A DNA stretch of 6,643 nt from Sulfurimonas sp. (GTDB taxonomy: Bacteria; Campylobacterota; Campylobacteria; Campylobacterales; Sulfurimonadaceae). The DNA lies in the NCBI GenBank assembly GCA_027858865.1, contig JAQIBW010000220.1, positions 1 through 6,643 of the forward strand, given 5' to 3'. Positions 1-6,441 of this stretch are shown piece after piece. Under the pieces are notes generated by a model, which did not search any database, had not been told where the DNA came from, and worked only from the letters and a program-made list of their open reading frames with translations. Both the position numbers and the translations under genes were made by a program. Positions within the stretch are counted from its first letter, which is position 1. The number at the start of each line of letters is the position of its first letter.

Positions 1-44
1 GTGATAAAAGGATGTGTAAATTTCGCATTCTTTATAAAAATTAT

Positions 45-64
45 AAAATTCTTTAAAATTCTTT
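45..64. repeat. Perfect 10-bp tandem repeat (AAAATTCTTT x2) in the operon leader
   Basis: The 10-mer AAAATTCTTT occurs twice head to tail (45-54 and 55-64). With an A-run at 36-40, this puts A-tracts at about 36-40, 45-48 and 55-58, roughly one helical turn apart, and matching T-runs follow each copy. Such phasing usually bends DNA. It lies 34-53 bases upstream of the -10 box at 98-103, so it may act as an upstream promoter element. That role is inference; the repeat itself is directly visible. Confidence 0.6.
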
Positions 65-110
65 CATAGTTTAACTATCCTTTCAATTTTCTCGTAGTAT
101 AATCACGCAA
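62..110 (+). promoter_or_regulatory. Probable sigma-70 promoter of the atp operon
   Basis: A perfect TATAAT lies at 98-103, so transcription would begin near 109-111 and leave a 5' leader of only about 15 bases before the atpF' start at 126. No -35 hexamer sits at the usual 16-18 base spacing; the nearest TTGACA-like string (TTAACT, 71-76) is 21 bases away. Instead T-rich runs recur upstream (62-64, 70-72, 81-83, 87-90). Housekeeping promoters of Campylobacter are known to use periodic T-rich upstream signals in place of a -35 box, which fits. The start site is inferred and no operator was recognised. Confidence 0.6.
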
Positions 111-114
111 CTTT

Positions 115-123
115 TAGGAGGTG
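115..123 (+). promoter_or_regulatory. Strong Shine-Dalgarno of atpF'
   Basis: TAGGAGGTG matches the 16S rRNA 3' end over nine bases, the best ribosome site in the window. Its AGGAGG core (116-121) ends four bases before the ATG at 126, which fixes that start. Confidence 0.85.
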
Positions 124-125
124 CT

Positions 126-548
126 ATGTTAGATATAAATCCGATACTACTTTTAGCTACACTTGTTGTATTTCTTTCACTAATAGCCGTTCTAAACAGT
201 TGGCTTTATAACCCATTATTTAGTTTTATGAATAAGAGAGATGAGGACATTAAAAAAGACCTACAAAAAGTAGGTAACAATGATGATGAAATCAATGAAC
301 TTAATTCAAAAGCCGAGTCAATAATTACAAATGCTAAACTGGAAGCTTCGGCCCTAAGAGAGAAAGTTATAGAAGATGCTAAAGAGTTAGCAGATAGTAA
401 GTTAGAAGCGAAGCGTGCTGAATTAGCTAGCCAATATTTAGAATTTGAGCAATCACTTGCTCAATCTAAAGAACAGTTAACAAGTGACATAATGTCACAA
501 GTTCCACTGTTTAAAGAAGCTGTTAAAGCTAAATTTAGTCAAATATAA
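126..548 (+). CDS. atpF': F0F1 ATP synthase subunit b' (peripheral stalk)
   Basis: Subunit b' pairs with b to form the stator stalk that keeps alpha3beta3 from turning with the rotor. The 140-residue protein has one N-terminal membrane segment (about residues 8-28, rich in L, V and F), then Tyr-Asn-Pro near 28-30 and the FMNKRDEDIKKDL stretch typical of the b/b' membrane exit. A long charged, Ala/Glu/Lys-rich helix follows (about 40-125) with almost no Pro or Gly, as expected for a right-handed coiled coil. There is no signal peptide ahead of the membrane segment, unlike the next gene. ATG 126 is supported by the strong ribosome site just upstream. It is the first gene of the operon; the next starts 9 bases after its stop. 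Having both b and b' is known in cyanobacteria, chloroplasts, photosynthetic alpha-proteobacteria, Aquifex and the Campylobacterota. The b' rather than b assignment rests on gene order and the lack of an N-terminal extension. Confidence 0.93.
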   Translation: MLDINPILLLATLVVFLSLIAVLNSWLYNPLFSFMNKRDEDIKKDLQKVGNNDDEINELNSKAESIITNAKLEASALREKVIEDAKELADSKLEAKRAELASQYLEFEQSLAQSKEQLTSDIMSQVPLFKEAVKAKFSQI

Positions 549-557
549 GGATGTGGT

Positions 558-1073
558 GTGAGTAGAATTTTACTATTAATTATAATGATATCAACTTATG
601 CATTAGCATCTAGTGGTGCAGAGAGCGAAGGAACAGATATTGTTCAAAGAACAGTAAACTTTTTACTATTCTTTGGTCTTATCTGGTACCTTGTTGCTGA
701 GCCTGCTAAAAACTTTTTTGCTGCTAGAAGTCAGGGAATTGCTGATGAGTTGCAAAAAGTTCAAGATAAGTTAAATGATACTATTTCTCTTAAAAAAGAA
801 GCTTTAACTAAAATTTCTGATGCTGAAAAGTTTTCAGAAGAATTAGTAACTGCTTCAAAAAAAGAAAATAAGATCATTAATGACAATATTATGCTTCAAT
901 GCGAAGCAGACTTAGAGACAATTACTAAACAAAATGGTTCTTTAATGGAGTTCGAACAAAGAAAAATGGTTCGTACAGTTGTTGAAGACGTATTAAACGA
1001 AGTTCTAAGTCAAAGTAGTGATAGTTTTGATAAAGAAGCTATGGCTAGTGTTATCTTAAAGAAGGTGGCATAA
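558..1073 (+). CDS. atpF: F0F1 ATP synthase subunit b (peripheral stalk), with N-terminal signal sequence
   Basis: This is the second stalk subunit, expected to dimerise with b' and to hold delta at the top of F1. The 171 residues begin with a signal-peptide-like stretch: Arg3, a hydrophobic core (4-13), then Ala15-Leu16-Ala17, a fair signal peptidase I site. A short polar linker (18-31) leads into the true membrane anchor (about 32-47, ending near Pro49). The rest is a charged helix (about 55-150) suited to a coiled coil. Cleavage after Ala17 would leave the N-terminus outside, the normal topology of b. The start is GTG 558, with AAGGA at 547-551 six bases upstream overlapping the atpF' stop. 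The next in-frame ATG (585) has no ribosome site and would remove the signal's charged end. An out-of-frame ATG at 551 opens only four codons. The atpH ATG follows the stop codon directly. Cleavage is inferred. Confidence 0.93.
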   Translation: MSRILLLIIMISTYALASSGAESEGTDIVQRTVNFLLFFGLIWYLVAEPAKNFFAARSQGIADELQKVQDKLNDTISLKKEALTKISDAEKFSEELVTASKKENKIINDNIMLQCEADLETITKQNGSLMEFEQRKMVRTVVEDVLNEVLSQSSDSFDKEAMASVILKKVA

Positions 1074-1607
1074 ATGGAAGAGTTAATTGCAAAAAGATAT
1101 ATCAAAGCTATAAAACAAAGTTGTGATGCACAGGCAATGAAAAATATGACTGTAGTCTTTTCAGCCTTAGCTGAATCGTTTAATGATGCAAAATTTATCC
1201 AAATCATTGATAATCCTATGGTAAGTAGAGAACAAAAGACAGAAATTCTTTTAGCTGCAGTAAAACCTGCTAAGTCTGAAATTATTAATACTTTAGTTAA
1301 ATTACTTGTAGAAAAAAATCGTACTTCTATTATCCCTGCTTTAGCAGAAGGAATGAGAAAAGACACGGCTAATACAAGTAAAACTTACTCTGGTGTTGTT
1401 TATAGTGATAGTGATTTAGACGCAAAAGTTATTCAAGACTTAAGTAGTGGTTTAAGTAAAAAATTTGATTCAAATATCTCATTAAATTTTATTAAAGATG
1501 ATTTTGATGGTATTAAAGTGGATGTAGAAGATCTTGGTATAGAAATTAATTTTTCTAAAACAAGAATAAATAATCAAATTATAGAACATATAATAAAAGC
1601 AATTTAA
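1074..1607 (+). CDS. atpH: F0F1 ATP synthase subunit delta (OSCP)
   Basis: Delta sits on top of F1 and clamps the alpha N-termini to the b/b' stalk. The protein is 177 residues, the usual family length. It starts with the family's N-terminal helical pattern (MEELIAKRYIKAI) and continues as the alpha-helical N-domain to about residue 100, including the FIQIIDNPMVSREQK segment near 41-55. The C-terminal part (about 104-177) has the SGVVYS strand, then a region ending FDGIKVDVEDLGIEINF, which corresponds to the family's GGxxVxVGDxxxD-like end in diverged form. The ATG directly abuts the atpF stop (TAAATG), with AAGGTGG at 1062-1068 inside the end of atpF, so the two are likely translationally coupled. 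Arginine is coded mostly by AGA (4 of 5), unlike atpA. A 21-base gap separates it from atpA. Confidence 0.94.
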   Translation: MEELIAKRYIKAIKQSCDAQAMKNMTVVFSALAESFNDAKFIQIIDNPMVSREQKTEILLAAVKPAKSEIINTLVKLLVEKNRTSIIPALAEGMRKDTANTSKTYSGVVYSDSDLDAKVIQDLSSGLSKKFDSNISLNFIKDDFDGIKVDVEDLGIEINFSKTRINNQIIEHIIKAI

Positions 1608-1614
1608 CTTCATG

Positions 1615-1621
1615 AGAGGAG
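1615..1621 (+). promoter_or_regulatory. Shine-Dalgarno that sets the GTG start of atpA
   Basis: AGAGGAG lies in the 21-base atpH-atpA gap, and its AGGAG core (1617-1621) ends seven bases before GTG 1629. The good spacing and the lack of a nearby in-frame ATG support the GTG start. No hairpin or promoter was seen in this gap. Confidence 0.75.
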
Positions 1622-1628
1622 AAAAGTA

Positions 1629-3146
1629 GTGGTAGCAAAAATTCAAGCTGATGAAATCAGCTCAATAATTAAAGAACGTATCGATAACTTTGAATTAAGT
1701 GTTGATATTAATGAAACAGGTAAAATCGTTTCATACGCTGATGGTGTTGCACAAGTTTACGGACTTAACAACGTTATGGCTGGTGAAATGGTAGAGTTCG
1801 AAGAGGGGACTAGAGGTTTAGTAATGAACCTTGAAGAAAGTGTAGTAGGTGTTGTTATACTTGGTCTTGGTGTTGAGCTAAGAGAAGGTATGTCTGTTAA
1901 AAGACTAGGTCGTCTTCTTCGCGTTCCAGTAGGTGATGCACTTTTAGGTCGTGTTGTAAATGCACTTGGTGAGCCAATTGATGGTAAAGGTCCAATTGAG
2001 ACAACTAAAACTCGTTTCGTTGAGGAAAAAGCACCTGGTATTATGGATAGAAAATCTGTTCATGAGCCATTAGCAACTGGTATTAAAGCAATTGATGCTC
2101 TAGTTCCAATTGGTCGTGGTCAACGTGAGCTTATCATTGGTGACAGACAAACTGGTAAAACAACAGTTGCAATCGATGCGATCATTAACCAAAAAGGTAA
2201 TGGCGTAAGTTGTGTTTATGTTGCAATAGGTCAAAAAGAATCAACTGTTGCTCAAATTGTTCGTCGTTTAGAAGAACATGGCGCAATGGAATATACAATT
2301 ATTGTATCTTCAACTGCTTCAGAAGCAGCAGCGCTTCAATTTTTAGCTCCATATACTGGTGTTACTATGGGTGAATATTTCCGTGATAATGCTAGACATG
2401 GTCTAATTGTATATGATGATTTATCTAAACATGCAGTTGCATATCGTGAAATGTCCCTTATTCTTCGTCGTCCTCCGGGCCGTGAAGCATATCCTGGTGA
2501 TGTTTTCTATATTCACTCTCGTCTTTTAGAGAGAGCTGCTAAAGTTTGTGATGAGCTTGGTGCTGGATCGCTTACTGCACTTCCAATTATCGAGACACAA
2601 GCTGGTGATGTTGCGGCATATATTCCGACTAATGTTATCTCTATTACTGATGGTCAGATTTTCCTAGAAACAGAACTATTTAACTCGGGTGTACGTCCAG
2701 CGATTAACGTTGGTCTTTCTGTATCTCGTGTTGGTGGTGCTGCTCAGATTAAAGCTACTAAGCAAGTTGCTGGTACTTTACGTCTTGACCTTGCTCAGTA
2801 TCGTGAACTTCAAGCATTTGCTCAGTTCGCATCTGACCTTGACGAAACATCTCGTAATCAACTAGAGCGTGGACAAAGAATGGTAGAAGTTCTAAAGCAA
2901 GGTCCTTTCTCTCCACTGTCTGCAGAGAAGCAAGTTGCTATCATTTTTGCTGGTAATGAAGGTTTCTTAGATGATTTCGATCCATCGAATGTAGTTCGTT
3001 TTGAAGCTGAGTTATATCCATTTATTGAAGCATCTTATCCTCAAATTTTTGAGAATATTAGAAGCACTTCAAAAGTAGATGATGATACTAAAGCACTATT
3101 AATCAAAGCACTTGAAGAATTCAAAGCTACTTTCGTAGTGGCGTAA
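1629..3146 (+). CDS. atpA: F0F1 ATP synthase subunit alpha
   Basis: Alpha is the regulatory, nucleotide-binding partner of beta in the alpha3beta3 hexamer on the cytoplasmic face. The 505 residues match the family length. Order: N-terminal helix that meets delta (about 5-21), beta-barrel domain (about 25-95), nucleotide-binding domain (about 96-380) and C-terminal helical domain. Visible motifs are the P-loop GDRQTGKT (171-178), where Gln is the normal alpha variant, the Walker B strand LIVYDDLS (259-266), the alpha/beta signature PAINVGLSVS (357-366), and Arg367 just after it, which by position is the arginine finger reaching into the beta site. All key residues are present. The start is GTG, backed by AGGAG seven bases upstream. 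Arginine is coded mainly by CGT (22 of 31 are CGN), suggesting selection for high expression. The atpG ribosome site overlaps its stop codon. Confidence 0.98.
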   Translation: MVAKIQADEISSIIKERIDNFELSVDINETGKIVSYADGVAQVYGLNNVMAGEMVEFEEGTRGLVMNLEESVVGVVILGLGVELREGMSVKRLGRLLRVPVGDALLGRVVNALGEPIDGKGPIETTKTRFVEEKAPGIMDRKSVHEPLATGIKAIDALVPIGRGQRELIIGDRQTGKTTVAIDAIINQKGNGVSCVYVAIGQKESTVAQIVRRLEEHGAMEYTIIVSSTASEAAALQFLAPYTGVTMGEYFRDNARHGLIVYDDLSKHAVAYREMSLILRRPPGREAYPGDVFYIHSRLLERAAKVCDELGAGSLTALPIIETQAGDVAAYIPTNVISITDGQIFLETELFNSGVRPAINVGLSVSRVGGAAQIKATKQVAGTLRLDLAQYRELQAFAQFASDLDETSRNQLERGQRMVEVLKQGPFSPLSAEKQVAIIFAGNEGFLDDFDPSNVVRFEAELYPFIEASYPQIFENIRSTSKVDDDTKALLIKALEEFKATFVVA

Positions 3147-3156
3147 GGAAAACTTT

Positions 3157-4044
3157 ATGGCAAACTTGAAAGATATTCAAAGACAGATAAAGAGTGTTTC
3201 TAACACTCAAAAGACGACTCGTGCAATGAAGCTTGTATCAACTGCAAAACTTCGTCGTGCTGAAGAGCTTGCAAAACGCTCTCGTCTTTATGCTGCAAAA
3301 ATGAATCAGGTTATTGCCGAAATAGCTGGACGTATAAAATGTAATAAAGTTGGAGGAATTGACAATCGCTGTTTTCTAGAGATTGAAAATCCAAAAATGG
3401 TTGACATTGTTTTTGTCACTGCTGATAAAGGTTTATGTGGGGGTTTTAATAATCAAACAATTAAAGCTGTTAAAAAACTTATTAAAGAGTATAAAGATAA
3501 AAATGTAAAAGTGCGTCTGCGCGGAATCGGTAAAAAAGGTGTAGAATTTTTTAAATATAACGAAGTTGAGATGTTTGACACAGTTACTAATTTAAGTTCT
3601 AAGCCTGATAAGTCAAGAGCTGATGAGTTCATAATGACTTCTATTGAAGATTACAAAGATGGTAAAATCGATGGTCTTCATATTATCTATAATGGTTTTA
3701 AAAACATGATGACTCAAGAGTTACATGTTAGTAATCTATTACCGGTAGATACAACGCAGTTTGAGTGTGCTGATGTACAAGACTCAATGCTTGAGATAGA
3801 AGCTCAAGATGAAGAGCATATGCTTGATTCTTTAGTTAGTAAATATGTTGAATACGCTATGTATTATGCACTTATCGATTCAGTGGCTGCTGAACATAGT
3901 GCTAGAATGCAGGCTATGGACACAGCTACTAATAATGCTAAAGACAAAGTTAAGTCACTAAATGTTCAGTTTAATAAAGCTAGACAAGCAGCTATTACTA
4001 CAGAACTTATAGAGATTATAAGTGGTGTGGAGTCGATGAAATAA
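3157..4044 (+). CDS. atpG: F0F1 ATP synthase subunit gamma (central shaft)
   Basis: Gamma is the rotating shaft that couples the c-ring to conformational change in beta. At 295 residues it is close to the usual 285-295. The N-terminal helix (MANLKDIQRQIKSVSNTQKT, running to about 57) and the C-terminal helix (about 225-293) form the antiparallel coiled coil inside alpha3beta3. The Rossmann-like middle domain includes VFVTADKGLCGGFN (85-98), a family hallmark. The C-terminal signature region ITTELIEIISGV (280-291) is present, with Val where Ala is common. I see no chloroplast-type redox insert. Two cysteines ten residues apart (62 and 72) lie in the linker before the middle domain. ATG 3157 follows an AAGGA (3145-3149) that begins inside the atpA stop codon. 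The final A of the stop codon is also the first base of a possible ATG for atpD, giving TAATG. Confidence 0.97.
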   Translation: MANLKDIQRQIKSVSNTQKTTRAMKLVSTAKLRRAEELAKRSRLYAAKMNQVIAEIAGRIKCNKVGGIDNRCFLEIENPKMVDIVFVTADKGLCGGFNNQTIKAVKKLIKEYKDKNVKVRLRGIGKKGVEFFKYNEVEMFDTVTNLSSKPDKSRADEFIMTSIEDYKDGKIDGLHIIYNGFKNMMTQELHVSNLLPVDTTQFECADVQDSMLEIEAQDEEHMLDSLVSKYVEYAMYYALIDSVAAEHSARMQAMDTATNNAKDKVKSLNVQFNKARQAAITTELIEIISGVESMK

Positions 4045-4045
4045 T

Positions 4046-4050
4046 GGAGA
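4046..4050 (+). promoter_or_regulatory. Shine-Dalgarno favouring the downstream atpD start
   Basis: GGAGA lies inside the first codons that would be read from ATG 4044, and ends five bases before ATG 4056. For ATG 4044 the only candidate is TGGAG at 4028-4032, eleven bases away, which is poor spacing. This supports 4056 as the main start. Confidence 0.6.
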
Positions 4051-4055
4051 AAAAT

Positions 4056-5450
4056 ATGATTGGTAAAATTAGCCAGGTTATGGGCCCGGTTGTTGACGTT
4101 GATTTTGATGGTTATCTTCCAGCAATTAACGATGCAATTGAAGTTCAAGTTAGTTTAGAAGGTACTACAACTCGTTTAGTACTTGAAGTTGCAGCTCACT
4201 TAGGTGATGGCCGTGTAAGAACGATTGCAATGGATATGAGTGAAGGTTTAGTTCGTGGTATGAATGCCACGGCTACAGGTTCTCCTATAAAAGTTCCAGT
4301 TGGTGAAAAGGTACTAGGTCGTATCTTTAATGTAATTGGTGAGACTATTGATGGCGGTGAGCAAATCACTGATTCTGAAACATGGTCAATTCACCGTGCA
4401 CCTCCACCATTAGTTGAACAATCAACTACTACAGAGATGTTTGAAACAGGTATCAAAGTTGTTGATTTACTTGCTCCTTACTCTAAAGGTGGTAAAGTTG
4501 GACTATTTGGTGGTGCGGGTGTTGGTAAAACAGTTATTATCATGGAGCTTATTCACAATGTTGCAATGGGTCACGATGGTTTATCTGTATTTGCTGGTGT
4601 TGGTGAGAGAACTCGTGAAGGTAATGACCTTTATCATGAGATGAAAGATTCTAATGTACTTGACAAAGTTGCACTTTGTTATGGTCAAATGAGTGAGCCT
4701 CCAGGAGCACGTAACCGTATTGCTCTTACAGGTATTACTATGGCTGAGTACTTTAGAGATGAAAAAGGACTAGATGTATTGATGTTTATCGATAATATCT
4801 TCCGTTTTGCTCAATCAGGTTCAGAGATGTCAGCACTTCTTGGTCGTATCCCTTCAGCTGTTGGTTACCAACCAACTCTAGCTCGTGAAATGGGTGCTTT
4901 ACAAGATAGGATTACATCAACTTCTAAAGGTTCAATTACTTCAGTTCAGGCTGTTTATGTACCAGCAGATGATTTAACTGACCCGGCTCCGGCTTCTGTT
5001 TTTGCTCACTTAGATGCAACAACAGTTCTAAACCGTAAAATTGCTGAAAAAGGTATCTATCCTGCAGTTGATCCACTAGACTCAACTTCAAGATTACTTG
5101 ATCCACAAATTATTGGTGAAGAGCATTATAATGTAGCACGTGGTGTTCAAAAAACACTTCAAAAGTATAAAGATCTTCAAGATATCATTGCGATTCTTGG
5201 TATGGATGAACTTTCTGAAGATGATAAAAATATTGTTGAAAGAGCTCGTAAAATTGAGAAATTCTTATCTCAGCCATTCTTCGTAGCAGAAGTATTTACA
5301 GGTGCTCCTGGTAAATATGTTTCTCTTGAAGATACTATTAAAGGTTTCAAAGGAATCTTAAATGGTGACTATGATGAAATGTCAGAAAATGCATTTTACA
5401 TGGTTGGTAATATAGATGAGGCAATTGAAAAAGCTGCAAAGCAAAAATAA
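4056..5450 (+). CDS. atpD: F0F1 ATP synthase subunit beta (catalytic)
   Basis: Beta makes ATP from ADP and phosphate at three catalytic sites. From ATG 4056 it has 464 residues; an in-frame ATG at 4044 would add MEKN. I chose 4056 because of its ribosome site and because MIGKISQVMGPVVDVDF matches where beta subunits of this phylum normally begin. In 464-residue numbering: beta-barrel domain (about 1-75), P-loop GGAGVGKT (152-159), catalytic glutamate in GERTREG (Glu184), Walker B strand VLMFIDNIFRF (about 241-251), alpha/beta signature PAVDPLDSTS (336-345), and the C-terminal DELSEDD loop (384-390), a variant of the conserved DELSEED lever that touches gamma. All catalytic residues are intact. 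Like atpA it uses many CGT and GGT codons. A 24-base gap follows before atpC. Confidence 0.97.
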   Translation: MIGKISQVMGPVVDVDFDGYLPAINDAIEVQVSLEGTTTRLVLEVAAHLGDGRVRTIAMDMSEGLVRGMNATATGSPIKVPVGEKVLGRIFNVIGETIDGGEQITDSETWSIHRAPPPLVEQSTTTEMFETGIKVVDLLAPYSKGGKVGLFGGAGVGKTVIIMELIHNVAMGHDGLSVFAGVGERTREGNDLYHEMKDSNVLDKVALCYGQMSEPPGARNRIALTGITMAEYFRDEKGLDVLMFIDNIFRFAQSGSEMSALLGRIPSAVGYQPTLAREMGALQDRITSTSKGSITSVQAVYVPADDLTDPAPASVFAHLDATTVLNRKIAEKGIYPAVDPLDSTSRLLDPQIIGEEHYNVARGVQKTLQKYKDLQDIIAILGMDELSEDDKNIVERARKIEKFLSQPFFVAEVFTGAPGKYVSLEDTIKGFKGILNGDYDEMSENAFYMVGNIDEAIEKAAKQK

Positions 5451-5474
5451 CTCATAATATACTAAAGGACTGTA

Positions 5475-5867
5475 ATGGATAAGTTAAAACTTGAAATCCT
5501 AACTCCTAATGGCGAGATCTTTAATGATGACGTTATTAGTGTCACTCTTCCTGGTGAAGAGGGCGAGTTCGGTGTTTTACCACATCATGCTTCATTATCA
5601 ACTCTGTTGGAAGCTGGTGTAATTGACATCGAAAAAGATGATAAATCAGTTGAATCAATTTTAATTAACTGGGGTGTAGTTCAAGTTGACGAAGCCAAAG
5701 TTATTGTCTTAGTTGAAGGTGCTGTTGCTATTCGTGGAGATAACGAAAGTGATATTGCAAATGCCCTTGAAGAAGCTAAACAACTTATTAATGATATTGC
5801 GGATGCAAATCCTGCAATTGCTTCTGTTTCAGCAAGAATTGAATCAGCAGCTCAAAGATTATTATAA
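5475..5867 (+). CDS. atpC: F0F1 ATP synthase subunit epsilon
   Basis: Epsilon joins gamma to the c-ring and, in many bacteria, inhibits ATP hydrolysis through its C-terminal helices. The 130 residues start with the ten-stranded beta-sandwich domain (about 1-87), marked by LEILTPNG (5-12) and PGEEGEFGVLPHHASL (26-41), the family's most conserved loop. The C-terminal helical pair is short: helix one about 92-110, helix two about 113-130, which stops well before the length of the E. coli subunit (139 residues). AAGGA (5465-5469) lies five bases before ATG 5475. The stop is a tandem TAATAA directly followed by the next gene's ATG. It closes the F1 block of the operon. Confidence 0.96.
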   Translation: MDKLKLEILTPNGEIFNDDVISVTLPGEEGEFGVLPHHASLSTLLEAGVIDIEKDDKSVESILINWGVVQVDEAKVIVLVEGAVAIRGDNESDIANALEEAKQLINDIADANPAIASVSARIESAAQRLL

Positions 5868-5870
5868 TAA

Positions 5871-6437
5871 ATGATTAACAACATCATAGATTTTTATCTT
5901 AAAAGTCACCCAGTAACTTTGGGTGTATTGACTATATTGTCAGTATATTTTATAGTGCTTAACTGGGTGTTTTTCTACCGCTTTTTTTCTATTAACAGTT
6001 GGCTTAAAATTGAAAGCAGTTCTTTAGAGAATCTTCTTTTAGGGGCATCAACTGTTAGTGATAATTCTTTTTTAAATAACTTCATAAAAACAAGTACAAA
6101 TGTTAGTAAAGAGATTTTAGATTTAGGTATGCTAGCCGCTACTAAAGAAGCAACAAAAGGCTTGTCTTTACTCTCTATATTTGCATCTACTACACCGTTT
6201 ATAGGCTTGTTTGGTACTGTTGTGTCAATTTTAGATACGTTCACACATATAGGTAAAAGTAGTGGTAGTATGTCTGTTATTTCTAGTGGTGTTTCAGACG
6301 CATTAGTAGCAACAGCAGCTGGTATATTTGTAGCAATATTTGCCTATACTTATCATCAGGTTTTGAAGAGAAAATCATTTGAACTTATTGGATTTCTTCA
6401 GATGCAAAGTGATGCAGTACTAGCTAGAAAAGTTTAA
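5871..6437 (+). CDS. exbB: MotA/TolQ/ExbB-family proton channel protein
   Basis: Proteins of this family form the inner-membrane pentamer that, with ExbD/TolR, uses proton flow to drive TonB- or TolA-linked work at the outer membrane. The 188 residues show three membrane segments (about 15-38, 100-123 and 141-164) with a cytoplasmic loop between the first two. The family core is clear: ASTTPFIGLFGTVVSILDTF (105-124) and SDALVATAAGIFVAIFAY (142-159). Thr116 and Thr148 lie where the pore-lining threonines of ExbB/TolQ are expected. The ATG comes directly after the tandem atpC stop, and no good Shine-Dalgarno precedes it, so re-initiation by ribosomes leaving atpC is likely. In Campylobacter and Helicobacter, as I recall, the same pair after atpC leads into tolB and pal, so tolQ may be the truer name. 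Sequence alone does not separate ExbB from TolQ here. Confidence 0.92.
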   Translation: MINNIIDFYLKSHPVTLGVLTILSVYFIVLNWVFFYRFFSINSWLKIESSSLENLLLGASTVSDNSFLNNFIKTSTNVSKEILDLGMLAATKEATKGLSLLSIFASTTPFIGLFGTVVSILDTFTHIGKSSGSMSVISSGVSDALVATAAGIFVAIFAYTYHQVLKRKSFELIGFLQMQSDAVLARKV

Positions 6438-6441
6438 TATC

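Noticed and set aside
27..64. CRISPR-like or mobile-element repeat in the leader
   Set aside because: Only two contiguous 10-bp copies exist, without spacers, terminal inverted repeats or target duplications; slippage or phased tracts explain it better.
1..69. Possible 3' end of an upstream gene
   Set aside because: Frames 1 and 3 are open from the edge to stops at 67 and 54, and frame 2 has a tandem TGA-TAA at 2-7, but none of the short translations is recognisable. In relatives a parAB-type pair often precedes this operon, yet nothing here proves it.
1010..1366. 118-codon open frame on the minus strand
   Set aside because: It lies antisense over atpF and atpH, its product resembles no family I know, and both sense genes are well supported.
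3966..4148. 60-codon minus-strand frame across the atpG-atpD junction
   Set aside because: It is antisense to two conserved genes and has no convincing protein features.
4414..4644. 76-codon plus-strand frame inside atpD
   Set aside because: It is a leucine-rich frame-shifted reading of the P-loop region of beta; the hydrophobic look comes from the shift.
5451..5474. Terminator or promoter in the atpD-atpC gap
   Set aside because: The 24 bases hold no inverted repeat followed by a T-run and no plausible promoter, only the atpC ribosome site.
5975..6244. 89-codon minus-strand frame inside exbB
   Set aside because: It is the antisense of a membrane protein gene with clear family motifs, and has no ribosome site or recognisable product.
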